The position numbers and the translations under genes are program-made. The notes under the pieces were generated by a model. That model searched no databases. It was not told the origin of the DNA and saw only the letters and a list, made by a program, of their open reading frames with translations. DNA of 39,420 nucleotides from Coriobacteriales bacterium. Lineage in GTDB: Bacteria; Actinomycetota; Coriobacteriia; Coriobacteriales; Atopobiaceae. The DNA is taken from NCBI GenBank assembly GCA_030529625.1, contig JAUMWN010000016.1, forward strand, positions 1-39,420, in the 5' to 3' direction. Of this stretch, positions 1-7,716 are shown one piece after another. Position 1 is the first letter of the stretch, and every line of letters starts with the position of its first letter.

Positions 1-141
1 AACAATAACAACAATAACAACAACACCAACCACAACACCGACGACGGTGGCAACAACAATAACAACACCAACAACAACGCCGAGGTCACGCCCACCGACG
101 GCGGCACCACCGACACGAACACCAACACCAACACGAACTAG
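1..141 (+). CDS. C-terminal tail of a truncated gene, Asn/Thr-rich
   Basis: An open frame runs in from the left edge and stops at TAG 139-141. Its 46 visible residues are almost only Asn and Thr with some Asp and Gly, ending in a run of alternating Thr-Asn. Nothing else of the protein is in the window, so its function cannot be read. Low-complexity tails like this are found at the C-termini of some secreted or cell-wall proteins, such as class A penicillin-binding proteins in Gram-positives; that is a guess from family knowledge. A GGGGACAGTCCCC palindrome follows 9 bases after the stop. The frame is convincing because it keeps one codon theme (AAC/ACC) right up to the stop. Confidence 0.6.
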   Translation, partial: NNNNNNNNTNHNTDDGGNNNNNTNNNAEVTPTDGGTTDTNTNTNTN

Positions 142-150
142 TTTGCGTGG

Positions 151-185
151 GGGTAGACAAAGGGGACAGTCCCCTTTGTCTACCC
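151..185. repeat. perfect palindrome with GGGGACAGTCCCC core
   Basis: Two 17-base arms pair perfectly around a single central A. The outer part reads GGGTAGACAAA and the core GGGGACAGTCCCC. It sits between two convergent genes. There is no T-run on either side, so it is not a textbook intrinsic terminator, although it could stop transcription from both sides. The same core recurs at other gene ends in the window. Confidence 0.85.
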
Positions 186-207
186 AAGTGCAACTCTATC
201 GCTTCTC

Positions 208-1308
208 TTATGCGTAGCCCCAGGTGAGCAGCTGCCACTCGCCGCCGTCGGTGCGGCCGAGCGTCCAGGTGTAGTCCTTGTAGTCGGTATCGGGCTCCCA
301 AGCCGTCCCCTGCGCCTCCTCGGCACTCGGAGAGTGGAAGTCGCTCGTGAGGACCATGGCCTGGGTAAACTCGGGCGTGCCTTCCTTGCGCAGGCTGTTG
401 GCATACTCCAGGTTGTCCTTACACGTTTGATCGTTGGTATAGGCAACCTTCTTCATCGTGCAGCCCTTCCAGGTGCCAAACTCGGCCATCACGGCCTTTA
501 CTGCCGCGTCGATGTCATCGTGCGTGTAGACCTCGGACGTGCCGTAGTCCACCTCGTAGTCAGCCTTCTTGGCCGCCTCGTCCTTGGCATTGGCGGCTTT
601 GGCCTCCTCTGCCACGCCCAGGTACTCCTCAAAGGTGAGGCCCTGGTCCATGATCTTGTGGGCAACCTCCGGGTTGTCGATGTAGCGGATGTGCCACGGT
701 TCGTAGGCATAGCCCGTAATGTCGTCCTTGCCCTCCAGATAGCGCAGGATAAACCCGTGGTCGGCAAGCTTGGCGTGGACCTTCTCCCATACCTCGGGAT
801 ACTTCATCATCTCGTCGTTCTCGTACACCTTCTCGCCGTCAATGACCAGGAACAGGTCCAGCGCAAGACCGGTGTGATGCTCAGAGTAACCGGGGGTCGC
901 CACGTGCGTCTGCGCGTACTCTGCACCCTTTTCCTTGGTAAACTCGTCCATAACCTCCTGCTGATGAGCGACGCTGCGGTAACACGAGTCGAGCTCCACG
1001 CTCACGCCGTCCTTTGCGAGGTCTTCCTTGAGCGCCTGGTATGCCTCGTAGGCCTTGCGCTCCACCTTTACGGGATCCTCATAGAGCAGGCTCTTCTCCT
1101 CAACGAGGTCAAGCGCCTCCTCCCAGCCGTCGGGAAGCTTGTTCTGCTTGTTGACGAGCGCCATGTAGTCGATGGTGGCCTGCTTTTGCTCGGTTCCCTG
1201 CTCCTGCTTGGCATCCGGTTGGCTGCCGCTCGCACCACAACCGGCCAAGGGCGCGAGCACGAGCGCTGCCGAAATTGCCGCTGCTGCGATTCGTTTTGTG
1301 TATGTCAC
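208..1308 (-). CDS. VanY-type D-alanyl-D-alanine carboxypeptidase lipoprotein
   Basis: Predicted 366-residue lipoprotein that trims D-Ala from cell-wall stem peptides outside the membrane. The GTG start at 1308 is chosen because AAAGGAG lies 5 bases upstream and the protein then opens with a signal peptide and lipobox LAGC (Cys24); the longer frame up to 1440 has no such site. Peptidase M15B motifs are present: SCYRSVAHQQ, then SEHHTGLALDL (zinc His and Asp), then EPWHIRY (catalytic Glu and zinc His). The last ~115 residues form a separate domain beginning near VYTHDDIDAAV and ending WQLLTWGYA. It resembles a small domain (DUF4829-like, from memory) found in Firmicutes and Coriobacteria lipoproteins. 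The peptidase call is firm; the tail domain is less certain. Confidence 0.88.
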   Translation of the reverse strand: MTYTKRIAAAAISAALVLAPLAGCGASGSQPDAKQEQGTEQKQATIDYMALVNKQNKLPDGWEEALDLVEEKSLLYEDPVKVERKAYEAYQALKEDLAKDGVSVELDSCYRSVAHQQEVMDEFTKEKGAEYAQTHVATPGYSEHHTGLALDLFLVIDGEKVYENDEMMKYPEVWEKVHAKLADHGFILRYLEGKDDITGYAYEPWHIRYIDNPEVAHKIMDQGLTFEEYLGVAEEAKAANAKDEAAKKADYEVDYGTSEVYTHDDIDAAVKAVMAEFGTWKGCTMKKVAYTNDQTCKDNLEYANSLRKEGTPEFTQAMVLTSDFHSPSAEEAQGTAWEPDTDYKDYTWTLGRTDGGEWQLLTWGYA

Positions 1309-1363
1309 GCTGCTCCTTTGTTCGTTTGCCACAACTCCCTGCGTTTGATAATACCCAACAAGC

Positions 1364-1402
1364 GCAGGTCCATCCCGCACCGTCGACGTGAGATGGACCT
1401 GC
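1364..1402 (-). terminator. hairpin after the STAS-kinase gene
   Basis: An 11-bp perfect stem (GCAGGTCCATC with GATGGACCTGC) with a 17-base loop lies just past the stop of the minus-strand STAS-kinase gene at 1441 and before the start of the carboxypeptidase gene at 1308. The T-run expected after an intrinsic terminator is missing, so termination is only likely. Confidence 0.5.
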
Positions 1403-1440
1403 TGTGGAGTGCAACTGGAGGTACTCCCCCTAGGTATCAC

Positions 1441-2658
1441 TTACATACGGGGTGCCGCATCAACAGGAGGTGCCGCGTCGGGCATTCCCTGGCCACGATG
1501 GGCCATGCCCTCCAAGAGCACCTTGCTGAGGAAGTCGGCGTAGCTCTTGCGCTTGTCCTGTGCGATGACCTCGCTAAACGTGACGCCCGGCATGCTGCGC
1601 AATATCATATAGAACCTCACCCTGCGCTCAATGGCCTCCAGCTGCGCAGGGTCGCTTGTGCCATAGTACGTGCGGACAAAGGTGTCCCACACGCGGATGG
1701 ACTGCTCGGACGAGAGCCCCATATAGCGCTCCGCGCCACCTGGGTGGTCGGCAATAACACGCATGATCTGATATGAGGCCAGCATGTCGATGAGGGGATC
1801 GCCCTGCGACGCGTCGCCCATGTCGATGAGCAGGAACTCGTCATCGCTGGTAACCATGATGTTGCCGGGATGGAAGTCGCCATGGACAAAGGTGTTGCGT
1901 GGCGGGATGGAGTCTACCAGCTTGTGCGCGGCGTCGATTACGTCTGCCGCATAGTAGCCACTGCGCTCGGCGATGTCCACCCATGTGTGCAGGCTCTCGC
2001 GGGCATCGGGCAACGTTCCGGGTGCGAACTCGGTGGCGTGGAGCTGCTTCAACAGGTTGGCCATGCGTGTGGCGTATTCCTCCAGCCGGTCCGGATTGCG
2101 GGCTATCACCTCACCCAGCGTGAGGGAATCGATCATCTCGTACACGATGCCATAGCCATCGCCCACCCGAACCACGTCAAACGACAGCGCCGACGGCACG
2201 CCTGCGATAAACGCCTGACGCGCCGTTTGCTTTTCGCGCATGATCTTCTCGGGCGGATTGGAAATGGGGTTGTAGGTCTTTATGATGCGCTCCTCGTCCA
2301 GGCGATACACCTTTCCGTTTGCGCCCGCGCCAATCATGGGGAGACCGTCAACCGAGACCGTGCGCATTGCACGACGCACGTCCATCATTTGGGTGAGCCC
2401 GGTCATCTCAAAGACGTTGTACACCTCAGGCGACGCCTCCATCAGCGTAACGTTACCCACGCGTTTGAGCACCTTCATAATCACGCGCAAGCCCGCGCTC
2501 GAGATGTAGACGAGGTTAGACGCGTCGAACACGACCCTGCTCACATCGGCCGCATCCAGCGCGGCCATAATCTCGGCCTCAACCTCGCCAACGTTTCCGG
2601 AGTTAATGCGGCTCACCAGCTCTATGGTGAGCACATCGCCCTCTGTGGTAATTCTCAT
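1441..2658 (-). CDS. STAS domain fused to an APH-like kinase (paralogue 1)
   Basis: A 405-residue cytoplasmic protein. Residues 1-~100 are a STAS domain of the anti-sigma-factor-antagonist type; DASNLVYISSAGLRV (45-59) holds the Ser-Ser pair that aligns with the phosphorylated Ser of SpoIIAA/RsbV. Residues ~105-380 are an aminoglycoside-phosphotransferase-like kinase: a glycine loop GAGANGKVYRL (110-120), Lys127, the catalytic loop HGDFHPGN (259-266) and LLIDMGD with metal-binding Asp279. The kinase part resembles the TIGR02172 family, whose substrate is unknown. Start ATG has AGGAG upstream. It is divergent from a paralogue beginning at 2843. The substrate could be a small molecule, or the STAS Ser itself; the sequence does not decide. 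Confidence 0.85.
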   Translation of the reverse strand: MRITTEGDVLTIELVSRINSGNVGEVEAEIMAALDAADVSRVVFDASNLVYISSAGLRVIMKVLKRVGNVTLMEASPEVYNVFEMTGLTQMMDVRRAMRTVSVDGLPMIGAGANGKVYRLDEERIIKTYNPISNPPEKIMREKQTARQAFIAGVPSALSFDVVRVGDGYGIVYEMIDSLTLGEVIARNPDRLEEYATRMANLLKQLHATEFAPGTLPDARESLHTWVDIAERSGYYAADVIDAAHKLVDSIPPRNTFVHGDFHPGNIMVTSDDEFLLIDMGDASQGDPLIDMLASYQIMRVIADHPGGAERYMGLSSEQSIRVWDTFVRTYYGTSDPAQLEAIERRVRFYMILRSMPGVTFSEVIAQDKRKSYADFLSKVLLEGMAHRGQGMPDAAPPVDAAPRM

Positions 2659-2739
2659 GTCCTGCTCCTACCCACAAACGGTTCTTCCTACCCAAAGCGC
2701 AAGGGTATCACTACGGACTCTTCGCTGCCATGCTCCACA

Positions 2740-2774
2740 AAGTGAGTAAAGGGGCCAAACCCCTTTTCTCACTT
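2740..2774. repeat. hairpin between the divergent STAS-kinase genes
   Basis: A 15-bp inverted repeat (AAGTGAGTAAAGGGG against CCCCTTTTCTCACTT, one mismatch) with a 5-base loop CCAAA sits in the 184-bp divergent intergenic space. It may act as an operator or an mRNA leader structure. A second small hairpin, CTCGCC/GGCGAG (2804-2821), lies in the leader of the plus-strand gene, and a TATGAT hexamer just after the large hairpin could be its -10 box. Confidence 0.6.
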
Positions 2775-2842
2775 GCGATATGATTCATAAGAATCCGTCA
2801 GTCCTCGCCAGACAAGGCGAGACAGCCCGCGGAAGGAGCGCA

Positions 2843-4045
2843 ATGTCTTTTAGTCACTACAACGTCATGTCCATACCCACCCCCGACGGTCTGCTCATGC
2901 AGGTCTCGGGAAGGATTACGGCCGAAAACGCCCCGCAGCTGGAGGAAGACATCAACCAGATTCGCGCCGAGGCTCCGGATGCGCCGATTATCATTGACGC
3001 GGACGACCTGGAGTACATCTCCAGCGCTGGCTTGCGTGTAGTGATGCGCCTGCTCAAGTCCTCAGGCAACCTCACGCTTCGCAATGCCCATCCGGAAGTG
3101 TACGACGTGTTTGAGATGACCGGACTCACCGAGATCATGGACGTGCGTCGTGCTCCGCGCACGATAAGCGTAGACGGCCTGGAAGTGGTAGGACGCGGCG
3201 GCCAGGGCACCGTGTACCGCCTGGACGAAGACAAGGTCGTAAAGCTCTACGACAACAACTTCTCGCTTGACGCCATCGAGCGAGAGCGTCGCTACGCACG
3301 CACGGCACTGGTGGCAGGCATATCCACAGCCCTGCCCTACGATACCGTGCGCTGTGGCGACAAGCTGGGCGTGGTGTTTGAGCATGCTGGCGAACAGACG
3401 CTTGCCCGCGCCTACGAGCAGAACCCCCAACAGTTCAACGAGCTCACGCAGCGTTACGTGCAGTTCGTGCGCGATTTCCACGCGGCCGAGGTGCCCGCGG
3501 GTACCTTCAAGTCCGTAAGCGCGAAGTCCCACCGCTATTTGGACGGACTCGCCTCCTATTGCTCACCCGAAGAAATCTACCTCCTGCACAGCCTGGCCGA
3601 CGCCATCCCACAATGTGCGACGCTTGTCCACGGCGACCTGCATCCCGGCAACATTATGGTGAGCGGAGACGAGCTGCTGCTCATTGACATGCCCGACATC
3701 TCTCAGGGACCCACCCAAATAGACATCGTCAACATCTTCCGCGACATTGTGAGCGCACCGCAAAACTCGCCCGAGGCGATTGAGGTCTCCATGGGCATTC
3801 CCGCAGACCTCATCAAGAAGATTGGTGGCGCATTCTTTAGCACCTACACGGGCATCACCGACCCGGCGCAGCTCGGCCAGTACTTCCAGGGCCTGGGCCT
3901 GATCTATGCCCTACTCGTCGTGTTTGTCGTGGGCTCGGGCGGCATGGGTACCGCTTACATCCCGCGGGTCGTGGAAAACCTGCTGCGCGGCGTGGTGATT
4001 CCCAACGAGCAGGCATTACGCGGCATGCTCGCGAATATGCAGTAG
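2843..4045 (+). CDS. STAS domain fused to an APH-like kinase (paralogue 2)
   Basis: A 400-residue paralogue of the gene on the other side of the divergent promoter. ATG 2843 is chosen because GGAAGGAG lies 5 bases before it; an upstream in-frame ATG at 2780 has no ribosome site. STAS domain at ~1-100 with DLEYISSAGLRV (Ser60-Ser61), then MTGLTEIMDVRRA, nearly the same as in paralogue 1. The kinase has a glycine loop GRGGQGTVYRL (117-127), Lys134, catalytic HGDLHPGN and LLIDMPD. The C-terminal part (GLIYALLVVFVVGSGG) is more hydrophobic than in paralogue 1. All key kinase residues are kept in both copies, which argues that both are active. The gene converges on hipA. Confidence 0.85.
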   Translation: MSFSHYNVMSIPTPDGLLMQVSGRITAENAPQLEEDINQIRAEAPDAPIIIDADDLEYISSAGLRVVMRLLKSSGNLTLRNAHPEVYDVFEMTGLTEIMDVRRAPRTISVDGLEVVGRGGQGTVYRLDEDKVVKLYDNNFSLDAIERERRYARTALVAGISTALPYDTVRCGDKLGVVFEHAGEQTLARAYEQNPQQFNELTQRYVQFVRDFHAAEVPAGTFKSVSAKSHRYLDGLASYCSPEEIYLLHSLADAIPQCATLVHGDLHPGNIMVSGDELLLIDMPDISQGPTQIDIVNIFRDIVSAPQNSPEAIEVSMGIPADLIKKIGGAFFSTYTGITDPAQLGQYFQGLGLIYALLVVFVVGSGGMGTAYIPRVVENLLRGVVIPNEQALRGMLANMQ

Positions 4046-4092
4046 CAGAGAAAAGCTTTGCACGCTGGCCGAGCGCAGGGAATCGGCACCCC

Positions 4093-4120
4093 GGACAAAG
4101 GTGACGGGGACATTTGTCCC
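4093..4120. repeat. GGGACA/TGTCCC hairpin
   Basis: GGACAAA pairs with TTTGTCC, and the nested GGGACA-TT-TGTCCC forms an alternative short stem. It lies about 50 bases after the second STAS-kinase gene. The sequence (GACAAAGGTGACGGGGACA) looks like a short dispersed repeat of a kind common in many bacteria. No T-run follows. Confidence 0.5.
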
Positions 4121-4185
4121 GACACCCCGCAATCGCACATTCTAGGCAAGCTTCCTCGCAGGAGGACGGACTCATGGGCCAGAAT

Positions 4186-4331
4186 AGTGGGGCACAAACG
4201 GGGCATTTGCGTGATTTCGCGCGACAAGGTGTTTTGTGCCCCACTGGCTACTCTATGCAGTGGGGCACAAAAATGGCTACCGGCAGCAAAGCCGCAGGAT
4301 TGGCGAGTTTTCGCCTGTTTTGCGCCCCACT
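4186..4331. repeat. two tandem inverted-repeat units with GTGGGGCACAAA ends
   Basis: This fills most of the 327-bp gap between convergent genes; no ORF is supported here. Unit 1 (4186-4245) has perfect 13-bp ends, AGTGGGGCACAAA and its complement. Unit 2 (4259-4331) has the same ends with one mismatch, and its right half reads TTTTGCGCCCCACT. The interiors differ, except that unit 2 holds a small hairpin GGCGA/TCGCC near 4301. The paired units could form two stem-loops on either strand. They may be copies of a short palindromic element or a bidirectional terminator. Confidence 0.6.
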
Positions 4332-4372
4332 ACTTATACCGCTATCAAACATCTTCTGTTATTGGCACAACC

Positions 4373-5644
4373 TTAGAGCTGCTGGAGGATGTGTACGCAG
4401 TGCGCTCGCGCGCTGGGGAGCAGGCGCTCGGCGAGCTCGTCGGCGCCAGGGGTATTCCTGGCAATCTCCCCCTCAAGCACAGACTCCATGGCAATCGGAA
4501 TCCGTTCACACAGGTTTGCCATAAGGTTCAGGCAGCGATCGTGCTCGATACCGGCAACCTGTGCGAAGCGCGTCACGTGCGAACGGTCGACAAAACCCAA
4601 ACGATTCTCTCCCCCTATAGACATCGCCATGCGTAGCGGGTGCTTACCCGTTAGGTTGTAGGGAATCCCTGAGGCAACATCATAGAGCGGGGCAAGCAGG
4701 CACGTACGACCATCGACGTGGACGAGCGAGTAGTTCTTGGCGTGGGAATCGGGCGCGCCAAGAAGGTAGTTGAAGAACAGCATTGCCGAAAACGCCTCCA
4801 GGGACGCTACCGCATCGCTCGTCCGACGCAGCAGTGCGATAACGTCTGGGGTGCTTGGCCCCCCGTCCTCTGCATACTTCATGTCAGGGGTGTAAGAGAG
4901 CGCCTGGCAAAAGTCCTCCTGGTGTATGCGACGTATGCCCGCATAAGTGACCTCACGGTCGTAGCGTGTGGCGACGATGGCGGGCACGCCATCAAACAGC
5001 AGGTAGTCCACCTGTTCCGTAGGAAGTCCGCAGGCCTGCGCAACCTTCATCGTCACGTACTCGTCAAGCGCCTCGAGTCGCATGCCCTCGATTCCCGGCT
5101 TGAAGATGTGTGTGGACGCTGCGGCACCATGGCACTCATACCATTTGCCGTCCTGAAGCCGGAGCGCAAACTTGGCTTGGTTGCCCCCAAGCGACCAGCG
5201 CTCCTCGGTCCTAATCCATGTGTCCTCCTGCCTTTTTGAGGCAGGTACAAGGCGCTTGGCTATCTCGCGCTCCGAGAGTGGACGCAGCTCCTCTGGGCGA
5301 AAAAGGCAATCCTCATCCTCAGGCCTGCAAAACTGCACAGCGCCAGGGCAGTCGAGGCCCATATGCGACAAGAGGGCAAACGGGTTGTTGCCCGACACCC
5401 CAAAGCGCCTCCCAGCCTCGCGCCGCACGCGCTCGTCATCGGGAAGCAGCCCAAGAAGGTAGGCATCCACGATGCGACCCCTGTACGTCTTGTTCGAGAT
5501 GGGCATCGACAGCGAGAGGGGTGGTCCGTTATAGTCACTCTCATACCTAAAGGAACGCAGACCGTGCTCGTCCTGCGAGAGCGTGCCGGCAAGAGTGCCG
5601 CAGATGAATGTCGAGAGGGTTCTCGTGGTGGGTCGCACCGTCAT
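4373..5644 (-). CDS. hipA: HipA-family Ser/Thr kinase toxin
   Basis: A 423-residue kinase of the HipA type II toxin family. In E. coli, HipA phosphorylates glutamyl-tRNA synthetase and causes growth arrest; the target here is not known. The family motifs are present: phosphoserine loop SLGGNQAKF (Ser151, the inhibitory autophosphorylation position, with Lys158), HIFKP (Lys182), catalytic loop GAPDSHAKN (Asp299, Asn304) and the DFG-like LYD (Asp322). The start at 5644 overlaps the antitoxin stop as ATGA, and GGGGGGAGAG is upstream. A longer frame to 5716 would run inside the antitoxin gene and is rejected. Length and motifs look complete, so the toxin is probably intact. Confidence 0.92.
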   Translation of the reverse strand: MTVRPTTRTLSTFICGTLAGTLSQDEHGLRSFRYESDYNGPPLSLSMPISNKTYRGRIVDAYLLGLLPDDERVRREAGRRFGVSGNNPFALLSHMGLDCPGAVQFCRPEDEDCLFRPEELRPLSEREIAKRLVPASKRQEDTWIRTEERWSLGGNQAKFALRLQDGKWYECHGAAASTHIFKPGIEGMRLEALDEYVTMKVAQACGLPTEQVDYLLFDGVPAIVATRYDREVTYAGIRRIHQEDFCQALSYTPDMKYAEDGGPSTPDVIALLRRTSDAVASLEAFSAMLFFNYLLGAPDSHAKNYSLVHVDGRTCLLAPLYDVASGIPYNLTGKHPLRMAMSIGGENRLGFVDRSHVTRFAQVAGIEHDRCLNLMANLCERIPIAMESVLEGEIARNTPGADELAERLLPSARAHCVHILQQL

Positions 5645-5991
5645 TGCTCGTCTCTCCCCCCAGCTCTTGGCGAGAAGAGCGACTCGTCCAGCCTCCATTG
5701 GCCCGCATACTCCCAAGCCAAGCTCGAAGGCGCGGTGTGTTCCGCGCGCTCAACCGGACGCTGCTCATCTGCATCGCCATCCCAGTCGATGCTCATCGTA
5801 CAGCCCAACGCGCTCAGCACGTCCAGAACCCTTCCAAGCGAAATGTTGTTCGCGTCGCCCATTTCAAGGCGGTTCACCAGCTGGCGCGAGATTCCCGCAT
5901 CGTGGGCCAGCTCTGCCTGAGTCATGCCGCGTGCCTTGCGCGCCGCGCAAACCACCTGCCCCACCTGCCTTGGTATTGTGATTGTGGCCAT
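5641..5991 (-). CDS. hipB: HipB-like XRE antitoxin
   Basis: A 116-residue antitoxin that should bind and neutralise the downstream HipA kinase and repress the operon. Residues ~10-65 form an XRE helix-turn-helix (QVVCAARKARGMTQAELA, then GISRQLVNRLEMGD). The tail is long and acidic. ATG 5991 has GGGAGACGAA in front; the in-frame ATG at 6012 has no ribosome site. The gene ends in ATGA shared with hipA, the usual antitoxin-first order, so the two are translationally coupled. It is probably autoregulated through the repeat at 6004-6049. Confidence 0.9.
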   Translation of the reverse strand: MATITIPRQVGQVVCAARKARGMTQAELAHDAGISRQLVNRLEMGDANNISLGRVLDVLSALGCTMSIDWDGDADEQRPVERAEHTAPSSLAWEYAGQWRLDESLFSPRAGGRDEQ

Positions 5992-6003
5992 TTCGTCTCC
6001 CGC

Positions 6004-6049
6004 ATGTCGCATTTTCGCGTCATTCTTAAGTGTAACCTATACGCGACAT
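6004..6049 (-). promoter_or_regulatory. candidate HipB operator and hipBA promoter region
   Basis: ATGTCGC (6004-6010) and GCGACAT (6043-6049) form an inverted repeat just upstream of hipB, with the likely promoter between them (minus strand reads GCGTATAGGTTACAC). HipB-type regulators bind paired inverted sites around their own promoter, so this is a reasonable operator, but it is inferred from position and symmetry only. Confidence 0.35.
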
Positions 6050-6078
6050 TCAATCTATGGATGGGCAACCTCAAGCGT

Positions 6079-6158
6079 GGCTGTCCGTGAGGGAAGAGGT
6101 ACCTTTGGGACATCGCTTTGCGCATGTCCCAAAGGTACCTCTTCCCTCACGGACAGCC
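6079..6158. repeat. 35-bp perfect inverted repeat, 10-base loop
   Basis: Arms 6079-6113 and 6124-6158 are perfect complements; the loop is CGCTTTGCGC. The arms contain GGGAAGAGGTACC and TTTGGGACAT. A one-mismatch copy of a 22-base stretch of one arm appears alone at 27371-27392, so this is a repeat family of its own, unlike the GGGGACAGTCCCC type. The right arm covers the stop codon of the minus-strand sensor kinase. Confidence 0.85.
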
Positions 6159-7511
6159 AACGTCCTGGATTAGGACGCCAGGCTCCTCGCCCACGACACT
6201 GGCAACGGCCGTCTCCGGCACCACGCCAAGCGGCATGTTGACGAAGAAGGTGGTACCCACGCCCTTCTCGCTCTCCACCCAAATCTCGCCGCCCATCATG
6301 TCCACGAGGTTCTTGGTGATGGCCATGCCCAGGCCGCTGCCGCCAAACTTTGTGGTGTTGGCCGTGTCCTCCTGGAAGAACGCCTCGAACAGCCTGGGTA
6401 TGTAGTCCTCGTCCATGCCAATCCCGGTGTCCGACATCGTAAGGCTGAGCAGGGACCGTCCGTCGGGCATTGGCGTCTGCCCCACCGAGAGGGTGACCGT
6501 GCCGGGCGCCTCGGTAAACTTGACCGAGTTGCCCATCACGTTGATCATCACCTGCTTGAGCTTGAGGGCATCGCCCACGTAGCGCTCCCGCAGGTCCTCC
6601 GACTTCTCACATACAAAGCTCAGGCGCCTGTCCTCGCACTGGCCGCCTATGATGGTCTCCACCTCACCCAAGAGCTCGGTGAGCGAGAACTCCTCCTCGG
6701 CGAGTTCCATGCGACCGCTCTCGATACGGCTCATGTCCAGTATGTCGTTGATGAGCGAGAGCAGGTGGTGCACGCTCATGGAGATCTTCTCGAGCGACTC
6801 CCGCACGCTCCCCGAGATGCTCTGGTCGCGCAGCAGGATGGTGTCCAGGCCAATGATCGCGTTGATGGGCGCGCGAATCTCGTGGCTCATCTGAGACAGG
6901 AACTGGCTCTTCGCCCTGCTCGCGCTCTCCGCCTCGCGCGCTGCCGCTATGGCGAGGTTCCGCTCGCTCTGGCCGTAGATGACCGCAAAGAAGACCAGCG
7001 CCTCAAGTACCATGAGCAGGAACACCAAAAGAAGAATCACCGTAAGGGGATGGTAGAACTCCGCCGTGTTGATAAGGGAGACCGCCTTCCAGCCACCCTC
7101 GATGCCTTCGGCAAAGACCACGTACCAGGTTGCGCCCCCTCCGCCCCAATTGTTCGTGCCAGTGTCCGATGATAACTCTTGGACTTCGGCGCCGTTTTCG
7201 GTCTGCGTAAGCTTGCCATTCTCGTCGATATAGCTAACGCCGCTGTCTTGCGTGGTCAACACGCTCTGTGTGCTCAGCTCGCCACCCTCGTTGGGGAGAG
7301 TCTCCTCACTTTGTGTGACGATCTGTATGTCCTGTGCGGGCGCAAGCGTCTCCTCACCCATCTCGACAAGTACCGAATTCGCGACTAGCCCAGACGTGGG
7401 CTCGCCCACGGGTCCGTCGTCTGCAAAACCCGTCGTCGGGCACATACTCAGGCCAGCACGAGCGAGAGCAACATGCTCAGACACCTCTTTGTCTTCTCTC
7501 TCATGGGTCAT
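6147..7511 (-). pseudogene. sensor histidine kinase with frameshifted signal peptide
   Basis: The readable frame from ATG 7511 gives ~454 residues. It has one membrane segment (PLTVILLLVFLLMVLEALVFF), then HisKA with SQMSHEIRAPINAIIGL (phospho-His) and a HATPase with DTGIGM and GGSGLGMAI. The start looks broken. Another ATG at 7504, 7 bases after GGAGGAGG, opens a different frame reading MREKTKRCLSMLLSLVLA then stop; a single missing C near 7448-7455 would join this signal peptide to LSMCPTTGFADD in the kinase frame. The extracellular part is short and resembles a Coriobacteria surface-protein repeat (SYIDENG). Hybrid kinases of this sort usually end in a receiver domain, absent here; the stop lies inside a palindrome. 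It is probably a decayed or chimeric gene. Confidence 0.7.
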
Positions 7512-7545
7512 CCTCCTCCAGCGCGGATATGAGTTTACGAACATG

Positions 7546-7551
7546 ATTATA
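7546..7551 (-). promoter_or_regulatory. -10 box of the sensor kinase gene
   Basis: The minus strand carries a perfect TATAAT 35 bases before the kinase start region. The -35 region is weak (AGAGCA at 17 bases). It supports a real mRNA leader carrying the GGAGGAGG ribosome site. Confidence 0.4.
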
Positions 7552-7716
7552 TGACGTGCCTCATCTGTTGCTCTTGGTAATACAGTGATTGTTGACGAAG
7601 AGCCAACCGGACTCGTGTCTGCCAGGGAAGGCTCCCCACCGGCTGTTTTCTCCCGACATTTTGCCGTGCTGGGTCGTATTCTTTACAAGGTGGCAAAACG
7701 AGAAAGGACCAGGGCA

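Noticed and set aside
334..1776. Long plus-strand open frame opposite the carboxypeptidase and STAS-kinase genes
   Set aside because: It is antisense to genes with clear family motifs, and has no ribosome site or recognisable domain; GC-rich codons leave the opposite strand open.
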